64,000 nucleotides of DNA. Origin: Cryobacterium sp. Y82 (lineage in GTDB: Bacteria > Actinomycetota > Actinomycetes > Actinomycetales > Microbacteriaceae). Every line of letters starts with the position of its first letter. Position 1 is the stretch's first letter. A program made the translations under genes and the position numbers. The stretch covers positions 1-64,000 of the forward strand of contig NZ_PJJJ01000036.1 of assembly GCF_002929495.1 (NCBI RefSeq). The letters are read 5' to 3'. Shown here one piece after another: positions 18,474 to 28,448 of this stretch. The notes under the pieces were generated by a model. It was given only the letters and a program-made list of their open reading frames with translations. It had not been told where the DNA came from and did not search any database.

Positions 18474-18848
18474 TGGTGGAGATGCGGGGAATTGAACCCC
18501 GGTCCACTGCTGTGGTCATATGCCTTCTACGGGTGTATCCAGTGAAGTCGCTTTCTCGGCCCCGGAATTTGCCACTGGCATCTACTCCGACAGGCCCAGC
18601 CTTCGTTTAAGTCCCTCTACGCCCCGTGGCTCAATGTAGAAGCAAGCTCTCTAAATGGCGTCAGGATCCGGGTAGAGAGCATTCCCGGTCTGGCGGACTT
18701 CTTTAGTGCTTTCGCTTAGGCAGCGAGAGCGAAGTCAGTGCGGTTTGATTTGGCACTTATTGTTTTGCAGAGATCGTTTACGAGATAACCCTGCATCCTC
18801 GACCCGCTTCTCACAATTGCGCAAACAATGTCGAAACCGATCATCCCC
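18474..18848 (-). ncRNA. ssrA: transfer-messenger RNA (tmRNA)
   Basis: 375 bases. The tRNA-like ends pair over 7 bp (5' GGGGATG with CATCTCC) and a CCA is encoded at 18474-18476; GGTTTCGACA follows the 5' end as in other tmRNAs, and GGTTCAATTCC forms the T-arm. The tag reading frame ends at the TAA of 18718-18716 and encodes a peptide finishing KSNRTDFALAA, the C-terminal degron type expected. smpB lies just upstream on the same strand. Confidence 0.97.
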
Positions 18849-18967
18849 ATACACATCGCGGCCGGCGTCTTAATCAAGACCGGGGCCGGCGATGGATTCA
18901 TGTCACACGCTGTTGAGTTACCAAACTGCACTTTGGGTGCAGCCCTCTACACTACTACAGAAGCGGC

Positions 18968-19444
18968 CTAGTCGCCCAGGTGGCGCTGCGCTGACATGGC
19001 CCGATCCGATTCGCGCTTGTCCGTGCGTTCCCGCAGCGTCTGGCGCTTGTCGTACTCTTTCTTGCCCTTGGCCACGGCAATTTCTACCTTGGCCCGACCA
19101 TCCGCAAAATAAATGCGCAGCGGAATGAGCGTATAGCCGCCCTCTTTGGTCTTGTGGCTGATCTTGACGATCTCCTTCTTGTGCAAAAGGAGTTTGCGCT
19201 TGCGGCGCGGCGGGTGGTTGGTCCACGAGCCGCCGGAGTATTCCGGAATGTGCACCGCGTCCAGCCAGGCTTCGCCGCCCTCGATGAAGGCATAGCCGTC
19301 GACCAGGGTCGCCCGGCCGGCGCGGAGCGATTTGACCTCGGTGCCGCTCAAGACCATCCCGGCCTCGTAGGTGTCACTGATGAGGTAGTCGTGTCGGGCC
19401 TTGCGGTTGGTCGCTACGACTTTTTCGCCACGTTCCCTGGGCAT
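18968..19444 (-). CDS. smpB: SsrA-binding protein SmpB
   Basis: 158 residues. SmpB binds tmRNA and brings it to stalled ribosomes. Signature segments are present: [32 protein letters not shown] and a basic C-terminal tail that enters the ribosomal A site. ATG at 19444 follows GAGGTGAG; an earlier ATG at 19471 lacks a site. It sits between ftsX and ssrA on the same strand, the common actinobacterial order. Confidence 0.96.
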   Translation of the reverse strand: MPRERGEKVVATNRKARHDYLISDTYEAGMVLSGTEVKSLRAGRATLVDGYAFIEGGEAWLDAVHIPEYSGGSWTNHPPRRKRKLLLHKKEIVKISHKTKEGGYTLIPLRIYFADGRAKVEIAVAKGKKEYDKRQTLRERTDKRESDRAMSAQRHLGD

Positions 19445-19530
19445 GTGCTCACCTCGATTCTTCTTCTTCAAACGGATGCCGTCGGCCGTTCGGCAGACAG
19501 CCCACTAGTCTAGCGGCATCCGCTTGCAGG

Positions 19531-20445
19531 CTAGACCTTGAGGTAGCGAGTGATCGCGAAGTTCGCGGAGAACGCGGCGAGCACCGCCCCGACCACGAGC
19601 AAAATAGGCACCACCACGAGAGCATCGTCCATGCCAACCAGGGCGAAACCGGTCAGCCTCGCACCGAGGTAGCCCTGCACAAAGAAGTACACGAGCGCCA
19701 CAATCGCGCCGCCGGCCAACAGCGAGCCGAGGAGCGCTGCGAACACACCCTCCAGAATGAACGGCGTCTGGATGAACCGGTTGCTCGCGCCCACCAATCG
19801 CATGATGCCCAGTTCTCGACGCCTCGAGAATGCCGACAAACGGATGGTCGTCGCGATCAGAAGCGCCGCCGCGATCAGCATCAACCCGGCGATACCGATG
19901 GCCGTGTAGCTTGCCACATTGAGCACGGAGAAGATCTGGTCGAGATATTTGCGTTGGTCAGCGACATTCTCAACGCCGGCGACCCCCGACAGGCTCTCCA
20001 CCAGCACCGCGGACTGGGACGGGTCTTTCAGGTTCACCCAGAACGTCTGGTTCAGCTGGTCAGCCGTGACATAGTCGGCGACCGGGTTGCCCTCGAACTG
20101 CTTCTTGAAGTTCTCGAAGGCCTGCTCGTGCGTCTCGAAATAGTAGTTGTCGATGAAGGACGCCAGCGTCGGTGAGGTCAGCTGGGCTTCGACCGCGGCG
20201 ATCTGCTCTGGTGACGCGTCGCCGCCGGTGCAGGTTTCGCCCGGCGAAATATCGGAGCACATATAGATGCCGACCTGGGCCTTGTCGTACCAGAAGTTTT
20301 TCATCTGGCCGATCTGCATCTGCATGAGAATGGCCGCGCCGACGAAGGTGAGCGAGATGAAGGTCACGAGCACGACGGAGACGACCATGGACGCATTGCG
20401 CCGAAGACCATTTGCGGCCTCGGACAGCACCAAGCCGAACCTCAT
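19531..20445 (-). CDS. ftsX: cell-division ABC transporter permease FtsX
   Basis: 304 residues with four membrane segments (about 20-45, 172-200, 225-250, 270-295) and a large extracytoplasmic loop between the first two, the FtsX layout. With FtsE it controls peptidoglycan hydrolases at the septum. The start overlaps the ftsE stop by 4 bases. The loop contains two Cys (about residues 63 and 72). Confidence 0.95.
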   Translation of the reverse strand: MRFGLVLSEAANGLRRNASMVVSVVLVTFISLTFVGAAILMQMQIGQMKNFWYDKAQVGIYMCSDISPGETCTGGDASPEQIAAVEAQLTSPTLASFIDNYYFETHEQAFENFKKQFEGNPVADYVTADQLNQTFWVNLKDPSQSAVLVESLSGVAGVENVADQRKYLDQIFSVLNVASYTAIGIAGLMLIAAALLIATTIRLSAFSRRRELGIMRLVGASNRFIQTPFILEGVFAALLGSLLAGGAIVALVYFFVQGYLGARLTGFALVGMDDALVVVPILLVVGAVLAAFSANFAITRYLKV

Positions 20446-21536
20446 CGGGTTGGCCCCACGTTCTGTTCGCCCGTTTGATCGGGTTTCTCCCCCGGCGCCC
20501 GCAGCCCGAGTTTCTCGGCGAGAGTGAGCTGCTCCGGGTCATCGTTTTGGGCGACCGGCAGCACCGGGCGTGTCATCGGCGGCACCGGCGTAGTGAGGAC
20601 TTCGTTGACAACGTGGGCGCTGACAACCGGGGCGTCGGCGGGAGGCGCAGCGATCGGTTCCGGCGCCACGGCCGCCGCCGCTGCAACAGCCGCCGCCGCC
20701 GCCTGGTGCAACGACACGGAGGTTTCGGGAACCGGCGCAGAGGGGTGCGTCAGCGATGGTTCAGGCGCAGCGGCGGGCCGGGCGTAGGCGACGGGCGCCG
20801 GCTCGCTGGCCGGCGCTTCCGCTGTCGATGCCGGCAGGATGGTAGGAATGGACGCCGTGGCGTAGCCGCCCTGACGCTCGTCACGCACGATCTCACCGTG
20901 CACGAGCTCGATCACGCGGCGCTGCATCTGGTCGACGATGCCGGCCTCATGGGTGGCCATGATGACGGTGGTGCCACTGGCATTGATGCTCGCGAGCAGC
21001 GACATGATCTCGGCGCTCGTGGTGGGGTCGAGGTTTCCGGTGGGCTCATCGGCCAGCAGAATCTGCGGCTTGTTCACGATGGCACGGGCGATGGCCACGC
21101 GCTGCTGCTCACCACCGGAGAGTTCGTGGGGCAGACGCTGCGCCTTCTCCGCCAGGCCGACCATCTTGAGGGTGTCAGGCACGGCTTCCTGAATGAAGCC
21201 GCGGCTTTTGCCGATGACCTGCAGACTGAAGGCGACGTTGTCGAACACGGTCTTGTTGGGCAGCAGACGAAAGTCTTGGAAGACGACACCCATGTTGCGG
21301 CGAAAGTAGGGCACCTTGCGGTTCGAGATCGACCGCAGGTCCTGGCCCAACACGTGAATGCTGCCGCTGGTCGGCTTTTCCTCCTTGAGCACGAGCCGCA
21401 GACAGCTCGATTTGCCCGATCCAGAGGCGCCGACCAGAAAGACGAATTCGCCTCGCAAAATCTCGACGTCGATCGAGTTCAGTGCCGGCCGAGAGGTGCC
21501 GGGATACTTCTTGGATATGTGATCAAAACGGATCAT
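20442..21536 (-). CDS. ftsE: cell-division ABC transporter ATPase FtsE with C-terminal extension
   Basis: 364 residues against about 230 in typical FtsE. Residues 1-228 are a standard ABC ATPase: Walker A GASGSGKSS (about 35), signature LSGGEQQR (about 140), Walker B ILLADEPTGNLDP (about 160) and the switch His in MATHEAG. The remaining 135 residues are rich in Ala, Pro, Val and Thr and end in a short conserved-looking piece, LTLAEKLGLRAPGE. It is coupled to ftsX by ATGA. The tail is probably disordered; its role is unknown. Confidence 0.95.
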   Translation of the reverse strand: MIRFDHISKKYPGTSRPALNSIDVEILRGEFVFLVGASGSGKSSCLRLVLKEEKPTSGSIHVLGQDLRSISNRKVPYFRRNMGVVFQDFRLLPNKTVFDNVAFSLQVIGKSRGFIQEAVPDTLKMVGLAEKAQRLPHELSGGEQQRVAIARAIVNKPQILLADEPTGNLDPTTSAEIMSLLASINASGTTVIMATHEAGIVDQMQRRVIELVHGEIVRDERQGGYATASIPTILPASTAEAPASEPAPVAYARPAAAPEPSLTHPSAPVPETSVSLHQAAAAAVAAAAAVAPEPIAAPPADAPVVSAHVVNEVLTTPVPPMTRPVLPVAQNDDPEQLTLAEKLGLRAPGEKPDQTGEQNVGPTR

Positions 21537-21612
21537 AGCTCTTAGAGCCTAAGCATTTGCGGGCGTTTTCCCTATAGCGACATACCCGCGGGGCCCAAGC
21601 CCCAGCAAGCCT

Positions 21613-22725
<1,113 letters not shown>

Positions 22726-22821
22726 GTTCTGTCCAGCCTACCGGGCGAAGTCTGCGGTGGGGCGGGCACGGCAAGCACGCGGGAAATCGCGGAGCGAGTG
22801 CACCGGGGTAGCATCGAAGCG

Positions 22822-24108
22822 ATGAGCAACGACGAGCGCCCCTTTAGCCTGCGCTCGGTCGCCCTGGTGGCGTTTCTGCCGACGCTGCTCTTTTCGATCG
22901 GTGAGGGCGCCATCATCCCCCTGATTCCGGTGGTTGCGAGCGACCTCGGAGCGTCCCTCGCCATCGCGGGCGTCATCGCGGCAATGGTCATGCTCGGCGA
23001 ACTCGTCGGTGATGTTCCCAGCGGCTGGATTGTCTCGCGCATCGGGGAGCGCAATGCGATGATCGGGGCATCCGCTTTGACTATCGGTGCCGTGATCGTG
23101 TGCATTCTCGCACCCAACCCGCTCGTACTCGGCCTCGGTATTTTTCTGGTGGGCCTCGCCACGGCAATCTTCGCTCTCGCCCGGCACGCCTTCATGACCA
23201 ATTACGTGCCACTGGTCTACCGGGCCCGCGCGCTGTCTACTCTCGGCGGTGTGTTTCGGGCCGGCTGGTTTGTGGGCCCGTTTCTCTCGGCGGGACTGAT
23301 CCATCTGACCGGCGGCACCCAGGTCGTGTTTTGGGTGTTCATCGTCTGTTGCGTCGGTGCCTCAGTGCTGCTGCTGTTGTTGCCAGACCCATCGAAAACA
23401 TTTGCCGTTCCCTCCACTGGTAAAACTGTATTCGACGCCACCGACACGACCACGGGAGCAATCAGCAGCACCGGAACCGCGCGGCCGGCCGTGCCCGTTC
23501 AGGGTCTGTTCCAAACCATTTGGAGTCACCGCGGAGTTCTGCTGCGGCTCGGCACCGGCGCTGGCCTGATCGGTGCGATGCGAGCCACCCGCACGGTCAT
23601 GCTCCCGCTCTGGGCGGTCAGCATCGGCATCAGCGCCCCCGACACAGCGCTCATCATCGGCATCGCCGGTGGCATCGACTTCGCCCTGTTTTATGCCAGC
23701 GGCCAGATCATGGACAGATTCGGTCGCATCTGGAGCGCCCTGCCGTCAATGATCGGGCTCGGCGCCGGTCATCTGGCGCTCGCGTTTACGCACGACCTGC
23801 CGAGCAACGTGGAATGGTTCATCGGCGTGGCCATGTTTCTGTCGCTGGCCAATGGGATCGGCAGCGGCCTGCTCATGACCCTCGGTGCCGATCTGGCTCC
23901 CCGCCCGAATCCCGCACCGTTCCTCGGCGCCTGGCGGTTCACGGCCGACTTTGGCAGCGCCGCCGCCCCGCTGGCCGTTGCGGGCATCACTGCCTTGGCC
24001 TCCCTCTCGGTCGCGAGCGGACTCATGGGGGTCATCGGCCTGTGCGGTGCTGTTCTGCTGCGACGTTATCTTCCCCGGTACGCCCCGCACCGCCCCCGCC
24101 AGCTCTAA
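22822..24108 (+). CDS. MFS transporter
   Basis: 428 residues with about 12 hydrophobic segments, and a longer hydrophilic loop near residues 185-225. The loop between helices 2 and 3 ([20 protein letters not shown]) is the usual MFS motif A region. ATG at 22822 is preferred: TAGCAT lies 7 bases upstream (leaderless pattern). Substrate unknown; drug or metabolite efflux is plausible. It is divergent from prfB. Confidence 0.85.
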   Translation: MSNDERPFSLRSVALVAFLPTLLFSIGEGAIIPLIPVVASDLGASLAIAGVIAAMVMLGELVGDVPSGWIVSRIGERNAMIGASALTIGAVIVCILAPNPLVLGLGIFLVGLATAIFALARHAFMTNYVPLVYRARALSTLGGVFRAGWFVGPFLSAGLIHLTGGTQVVFWVFIVCCVGASVLLLLLPDPSKTFAVPSTGKTVFDATDTTTGAISSTGTARPAVPVQGLFQTIWSHRGVLLRLGTGAGLIGAMRATRTVMLPLWAVSIGISAPDTALIIGIAGGIDFALFYASGQIMDRFGRIWSALPSMIGLGAGHLALAFTHDLPSNVEWFIGVAMFLSLANGIGSGLLMTLGADLAPRPNPAPFLGAWRFTADFGSAAAPLAVAGITALASLSVASGLMGVIGLCGAVLLRRYLPRYAPHRPRQL

Positions 24109-24176
24109 CCACACGTACGACTCGCCGATGCCGGCCGGGTGGAATGTTCCCAGCGGCTCAGGCGTTGCCTCCGAGT

Positions 24177-24614
24177 ATGCCCCTCATCGGAGAATACGAA
24201 CCAAGCACCGCCCAATGGGTGCGCGACCAGGTCGACCAGATCGAGAAGTCCGGCGGCACGGAGGGAACGACCCTGCGCGGCATGCCCGTGATCGTGCTGA
24301 CCACCGTCGGTGTGAAAAGCGGCAAGCTCCGCAAGGCACCGCTGATGCGCGTCGAACACAACGGCCAGTACGCCGTCGTCGCTTCGCTTGGCGGCAGCCC
24401 CAAGAACCCGGTTTGGTATGCCAATGTCGTAGCGCACCCCGAGGTTGAACTGCAAGACGCCACAAAGAAGTGGGACATGCGCGCCCGCGAAGTCACCGGC
24501 GACGAAAAGGCTGCCTGGTGGAAGCGTGCCGTGGCAGCATTCCCCGACTACGCCGACTACCAGGTCAAGACCGAGCGCGAGATTCCCGTCTTCGTGCTCG
24601 AACCCATCGAATAA
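24177..24614 (+). CDS. nitroreductase/deazaflavin-dependent oxidoreductase family protein
   Basis: 145 residues. The sequence ([30 protein letters not shown], then [18 protein letters not shown]) is typical of the Ddn-like split beta-barrel family that binds the deazaflavin F420 in actinobacteria. ATG at 24177 starts just before the conserved N-terminus. The following gene begins one base after its stop. Natural substrate unknown. Confidence 0.85.
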   Translation: MPLIGEYEPSTAQWVRDQVDQIEKSGGTEGTTLRGMPVIVLTTVGVKSGKLRKAPLMRVEHNGQYAVVASLGGSPKNPVWYANVVAHPEVELQDATKKWDMRAREVTGDEKAAWWKRAVAAFPDYADYQVKTEREIPVFVLEPIE

Positions 24615-24615
24615 G

Positions 24616-25272
24616 GTGGCGAAAGCAAGCACCCGCAAGGCGTCGATCGACCGCATCATCCTGCCCGACCTCGCTGGCGACGATGGCGTGCTGTTGCGTT
24701 CCGGCGACGCTCGCGAAGCCGAGCGGTACACCGGCATCGACCTGGATGGCCGCGACCTCACCGGGATCACCTTCGAGGGGTGCGAATTTAGCAAGGTGTC
24801 CCTGCACGAGACCACACTGCGCGGGGCATCCTTTTCGGAGTGCCTCGCGACCGACCTCCACGCACCGGTGTTCAGCGCGCCGCGCTCCAGCTGGCGGGAC
24901 GTACGCATCGAGCACGCCCGGCTCGGCTCGGTCGAGGCCTACGAGGCGACGATGCGTTCCGTGCACATCGACGGCTCGAAGCTCGATTTCGTGAATCTGC
25001 GCAACGCCACCTTGACCGACGTGCTCCTCAGTAACTGCATCATCGAAGAACTCGACCTTGGCAGCGCCACCGTGCAGCGACTCGAGCTGCAGAACTGCCG
25101 CATCGGCATACTGGAGATCGGCGGCGCCAAGCTCAAAGACGTCGACCTGCGCTCGAGTGATTTCTCAGCCGTGCACGGCCTCGAGGGACTGCGCGGCGCG
25201 ACGATCGACGACGCCCAGCTGAGCCTGTTGGCACCGTTATTGGCCGCGCACCTCGGCCTGCGCGTCGAGTAG
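24616..25272 (+). CDS. pentapeptide-repeat-like protein
   Basis: 218 residues. Repeating short units such as DLTGITFEGCEFSKVSLHETTLRGASF and NLRNATLTDVLLSNC give the A(D/N)LXX-like periodicity of a right-handed beta helix. GTG at 24616 follows the preceding stop by one base; AATAAGG upstream is a weak site. Such proteins can mimic DNA or act as scaffolds. No function is assigned. Confidence 0.75.
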   Translation: MAKASTRKASIDRIILPDLAGDDGVLLRSGDAREAERYTGIDLDGRDLTGITFEGCEFSKVSLHETTLRGASFSECLATDLHAPVFSAPRSSWRDVRIEHARLGSVEAYEATMRSVHIDGSKLDFVNLRNATLTDVLLSNCIIEELDLGSATVQRLELQNCRIGILEIGGAKLKDVDLRSSDFSAVHGLEGLRGATIDDAQLSLLAPLLAAHLGLRVE

Positions 25273-25322
25273 CGCCGTTTCATGAGTGGATGCCACGGCC
25301 CTGCCCCGCAGATTCATCAGCT

Positions 25323-26207
25323 CTAAGGAATGGCGGTCGCGGTCAGTTCGAGGTCGTAGATTGGCCGGTCGCGCTGGGTCGCGATCGCTGCGCCGGCCGC
25401 CACGCAGACGACGACGATGGCGATCTGCTGCAGCAGTGTGAAGGTCTCGCCCAGCACGAGCGCGCCGAAACCAGCAGCGATCACCGGGCCGAAGCTGGTG
25501 ATGATCGCGTACAGGCGCGGGCTGATCCGACGCAAAATGTAGGTGTCGAGCGTGTACGGAAAGGCCGAGGAGACCACGCCCACGAGCAGGAGCAGTCCAA
25601 CGACGCCCCAGGTGAAGGCCGACAGATCGAGGGTGAACAGGGCGATCGGTACCACGATCACCAGGCTCACCATGCTCGCGACTGAGATGCCTTCGAGTCC
25701 GGCGAATTCGGTCGCCACCCGGCGGGTCAGCAGAATGTAGCAAAACCACGAGGCCGCTGCCGTAAGCGCCAGCACAATTCCGAACACGTCGAGAGTGCCG
25801 TCCGACCAGGTCAGGAGAAAGACTCCTCCGGCAGCGGCCGCAGCGCACACGAAGTCCAGGATGCGGCGGCTTGTGATCAAAGCCAGGGCGAAGGGCCCGA
25901 GAAATTCAATCGTCGCCGCGATGCCGAGTCCGAGGATGCTGACGGCCTGGTAAAAGGTGAGGTTCATGACGGCAAGCACGACGCCAAGGGCCAGCGCCGG
26001 CCAGATTCGGGCCCAGGTCAGGTTTTTCAACTTGGGCCGGGCGAGCGGCAGCACGACGACGACCATGACGATCTGGCGGACCGCGACCACGATGGGCGAA
26101 CCGACGACGGGAATGAGTAGTCCGGCCAGTGACGAGCCAAAATTGATGCTGACCTCAGTGGCGAGCTGAGCCCCGGCACCGCTCAGTTTGTCCCGCCTGG
26201 TACGCAC
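25323..26207 (-). CDS. EamA-family membrane transporter (RhtA-like)
   Basis: 294 residues, ten hydrophobic helices arranged as two EamA repeats; the second includes GPVIAAGFGALVLGETFTLLQQIAI, typical of amino-acid or metabolite exporters such as RhtA. GTG at 26207 is chosen because AGGAG lies just upstream and the membrane domain starts about 20 residues later; longer starts add low-complexity residues. Convergent with the pentapeptide-like gene. Confidence 0.82.
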   Translation of the reverse strand: MRTRRDKLSGAGAQLATEVSINFGSSLAGLLIPVVGSPIVVAVRQIVMVVVVLPLARPKLKNLTWARIWPALALGVVLAVMNLTFYQAVSILGLGIAATIEFLGPFALALITSRRILDFVCAAAAAGGVFLLTWSDGTLDVFGIVLALTAAASWFCYILLTRRVATEFAGLEGISVASMVSLVIVVPIALFTLDLSAFTWGVVGLLLLVGVVSSAFPYTLDTYILRRISPRLYAIITSFGPVIAAGFGALVLGETFTLLQQIAIVVVCVAAGAAIATQRDRPIYDLELTATAIP

Positions 26208-26292
26208 ACTGCTCCTGTCGGCGCCATCGGGGCACCTACCGACAGTACCGCTCGCGGCATCCGCTTTCGAAAATGCGGGCACGAGCCGCCGT

Positions 26293-26607
26293 CTACAGCT
26301 GCAGGGGAATGAACTGGTATTCGCTCGTGAGGTGCTCGTGCCGGCACGACCCGCAGTAGAGCACGCCGGATACGCGCATAGCGTCGACCCGCGACGCACA
26401 CTGGATCACTTTGGGGCCGCAGCACGGTGAAATCACCATGTACCCTCCCGATTCGGCCGGGTCGTGTCCGCTGAGTCCGCGGTCGTGGTGCACGCCCTCG
26501 CAAGGGAGGAGTGCATCGAAGTCGAGCTCGTCCACGACGTGTTCGTCCAGTAATGCATCCATGATTTCCCAGCCGATCTCGGTGTGCAGGCCGCCGAGTT
26601 GGGCCAC
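26293..26607 (-). CDS. small Cys-containing hypothetical protein
   Basis: 104 residues. PCCGPKVIQCASR and YCGSCRHEH could form a zinc ribbon. The N-terminal part is acidic. No further function is recognised. It reads in the same direction as the EamA gene downstream and is separated from the tad operon by a strong hairpin. Confidence 0.6.
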   Translation of the reverse strand: MAQLGGLHTEIGWEIMDALLDEHVVDELDFDALLPCEGVHHDRGLSGHDPAESGGYMVISPCCGPKVIQCASRVDAMRVSGVLYCGSCRHEHLTSEYQFIPLQL

Positions 26608-26709
26608 GTCAACCGGCGGCGACCTGCCCGGATGAACGACGACTCAAGATCGTCGGCACTACCAACCGGGGACCGGGGCTGGCACGGTGTCGACTGCGGT
26701 ACAAAACCT

Positions 26710-26736
26710 GAAGCCCCCTACGAGGTAGGAGGCTTC
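26710..26736 (-). terminator. rho-independent terminator of the tad operon
   Basis: Arms 26710-26721 and 26725-26736 pair at 11 of 12 positions around a GAG loop. On the minus strand the hairpin follows the last tad gene and is followed by AGGTTTTGT, a short T run. Confidence 0.75.
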
Positions 26737-26806
26737 ATGTCGACTACGTGTCTGTGTAGCGTACGCTTCTATCCTGAAATTACCAGTGCGACTTTGTGCG
26801 CCCAAT

Positions 26807-27253
26807 CTAATGAAACACCGCCCGGGACACCGCCGTCACCTCCAGTGGTACCCCGTCGGGCACCACGGGGGTCAGCACGGGTGGGCGCCACCACGATCGC
26901 AGCGTCACCGACGCGCTCTGCCCGTCAGCGGATGCCGCGCTCGTCACGGTGAGCGCCTCGAATGAGTCGTGCGGAACGAGGCGCAGATATTCACCGACCG
27001 CCGCCGACACGTCGCCCGATCTCAGCTGCGGCCGTGGCCCGACCACACCGACCTGCACCGCGTCGAGGGTGAACGCCTCAGACCCGGCCAACGCTGCACC
27101 GTCGGCGAGGCTGAGCAGCCGCTTGTGTTCGAGGTAGAGCGACGTCGCTGACAGGGCCACCAGTACGAGGCTCAGTGCCAGAAAGCCATAGAAAATTGTG
27201 AGCAACAGGGTCGAACCATCTTCGTTCGACGCGCACGACCGGCGCCCGGTCAT
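26807..27253 (-). CDS. TadG-like pilus assembly protein
   Basis: 148 residues. An N-terminal membrane helix (LLLTIFYGFLALSLVLVALSATSLYL) is followed by LLSLADGAALAGSEAF, the motif typical of Flp-pilus minor pilin or TadG-related secreted proteins. ATG at 27253 overlaps the stop of the preceding gene by 4 bases; the much longer frame upstream lacks support. It is the last gene of the tad operon. Confidence 0.72.
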   Translation of the reverse strand: MTGRRSCASNEDGSTLLLTIFYGFLALSLVLVALSATSLYLEHKRLLSLADGAALAGSEAFTLDAVQVGVVGPRPQLRSGDVSAAVGEYLRLVPHDSFEALTVTSAASADGQSASVTLRSWWRPPVLTPVVPDGVPLEVTAVSRAVFH

Positions 27254-27708
27254 CCAAGGCCGCCGAATCGGGACACCATCTGCGTCGACGTCGCGGTCAT
27301 CGGTACGCTCGCGCTCTGGTTCAGTGCGAGCACGTCGGGCACCAGCGGCAGCGCAATGCCGATTCGCACGGTGATCGTCACGAGCCCGTGGCTGGTCAAA
27401 CAGCCACTGGTTCCGCCAGCGCACTCGATCTGCACTTCAGCGTCGCCCGGGTCGAGTCCGTAATCCGAAAGCGCGAAGGCAACGGCTCGATGGGCCCGCG
27501 CCGTCGCTGTGCCCTCGTCGGGGGCCTGAACGTAGACTCGCGCGGCCTGCCGCGCGGCTCCCTCGACGGCCAGCGCTCCGCCCTGCAGGGCGGACAGCGC
27601 GAGCACCAAATAGACCAGGGGCACCAGCAGGATCATGCCCGCCGTGATGAATTCGAGCGAAGCCGAACCCGCCTCCGACCATCTACTGCAACGATTCGAC
27701 CGCAGCAT
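27250..27708 (-). CDS. TadE-like pseudopilin
   Basis: About 152 residues. GSASLEFITAGMILLVPLVYLVL is a TadE-type N-terminal helix with the Glu at position 5 after Gly. A Cys pair follows (ECAGGTSGC). The start at 27708 overlaps the previous gene by 26 bases; an ATG at 27738 is also possible. It is part of the Flp/tad pilus locus downstream of the element insertion and may have lost its operon promoter. Confidence 0.75.
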   Translation of the reverse strand: MLRSNRCSRWSEAGSASLEFITAGMILLVPLVYLVLALSALQGGALAVEGAARQAARVYVQAPDEGTATARAHRAVAFALSDYGLDPGDAEVQIECAGGTSGCLTSHGLVTITVRIGIALPLVPDVLALNQSASVPMTATSTQMVSRFGGLG

Positions 27709-28114
27709 GAGCGACCACGTCCAATCCGCGCGGGGCACCGAGCAAGCCCATCAGCGGCAGCGGCGCGACCACCCGAACTTCGACGGTGGCATACCCGGCA
27801 CTCACTCCGTACTGCACAACGACATCGGTGGCATAGGTCGCTCCGATAGCTGTCGTGATCAAATCGCGGGTGCGTTGGGCGCCCGCGGGCAGACTGCTGT
27901 CGGCGAGCGCGGCGTAGCGGGCACCCTCAGCCGCGGCATCAAGTATTGTGTTGCGAATGTGCAGCGCGAGGGCCAGCTGCATGACCATAAGCGTCAGAAA
28001 GCTCAGCAATGACACCACCATGACAAATTCGGCCACGGCGGAACCCACCTCGTCTCGCAACGTGGTGGGGCGTTGCGAGGCGAAGCGCCGCATCCGCTTA
28101 CCGAATTTGGGCAT
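27683..28114 (-). CDS. TadE-family pilus assembly protein
   Basis: 143 residues. A basic N-terminus leads to DEVGSAVAEFVMVVSLLSFLTLMVMQLALAL, the TadE pseudopilin motif (G, then E at +5). The remainder is the usual small extracytoplasmic domain (RNTILDAAAEGARYAA). It follows the pilin gene by 9 bases. TadE proteins are processed by the prepilin peptidase and act in pilus assembly. Confidence 0.82.
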   Translation of the reverse strand: MPKFGKRMRRFASQRPTTLRDEVGSAVAEFVMVVSLLSFLTLMVMQLALALHIRNTILDAAAEGARYAALADSSLPAGAQRTRDLITTAIGATYATDVVVQYGVSAGYATVEVRVVAPLPLMGLLGAPRGLDVVAHAAVESLQ

Positions 28115-28123
28115 GTCGAACGG

Positions 28124-28300
28124 TCAGAAACTGCTCACGCGATCCATGGCCTGCTGGAACACCCCGCTGAGCGCCGGGCCGGCGAGTCCCCAGATGATCA
28201 AAACTAAGCCTGCCGTCATCAGGGTTATCAGCACCCAGCCGGGCACGTCTCCTGTTTCATCGCGGAGCAGGCTATTGAAGCGGAGCATGATTCGGGTCAT
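28124..28300 (-). CDS. small Flp-pilin-like protein of the tad locus
   Basis: 58 residues. A short charged N-terminus (LLRDETGDVPG) precedes one long hydrophobic helix (WVLITLMTAGLVLIIWGLAG), a pilin-like layout. The usual prepilin Glu at +5 is not seen after the candidate Gly. ATG at 28300 follows GAGAAAAGAG. It lies between the cut tadC 3' end and tadE. A broken relative of this gene sits inside the mobile element at 35.5 kb. Confidence 0.7.
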   Translation of the reverse strand: MTRIMLRFNSLLRDETGDVPGWVLITLMTAGLVLIIWGLAGPALSGVFQQAMDRVSSF

Positions 28301-28341
28301 GTCATTCTCTTTTCTCGTGGAGTGGATGGTGCAGTGGAGCG

Positions 28342-28425
28342 TCAGAACCCGGCCTGGAGCACGACGAGTCCGGGAAAAACAGCGAACAGAACAGTCATCG
28401 GAAGAATGAGAAAGACCAGCGGCAC
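28342..28425 (-). pseudogene. tadC: 3' remnant of tadC cut off by the element
   Basis: Reading leftward from the attL core, GTG CCG continues into 25 codons, LVFLILPMTVLFAVFPGLVVLQAGF split here as LVFLILPMTVLFAV and FPGLVVLQAGF, then TGA at 28344-28342. This is the normal C-terminal membrane helix of TadC. It joins in frame to the tadC body at 42,105 when the element is removed. Confidence 0.9.
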
Positions 28426-28445
28426 CAACATTGCAATAAGGTACC
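28411..28445 (+). other. attL
   Basis: Bases up to 28420 are the host tadC half (attB side). The shared core GGCAC is at 28421-28425. The element side has ATTGC at 28430-28434 and GGTACC at 28440-28445. Measured from the first core G, these sit at +9 to +13 and +19 to +24, mirror images of the arms at attR around a point between the two core Gs. Confidence 0.88.
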
Positions 28446-28448
28446 TTT

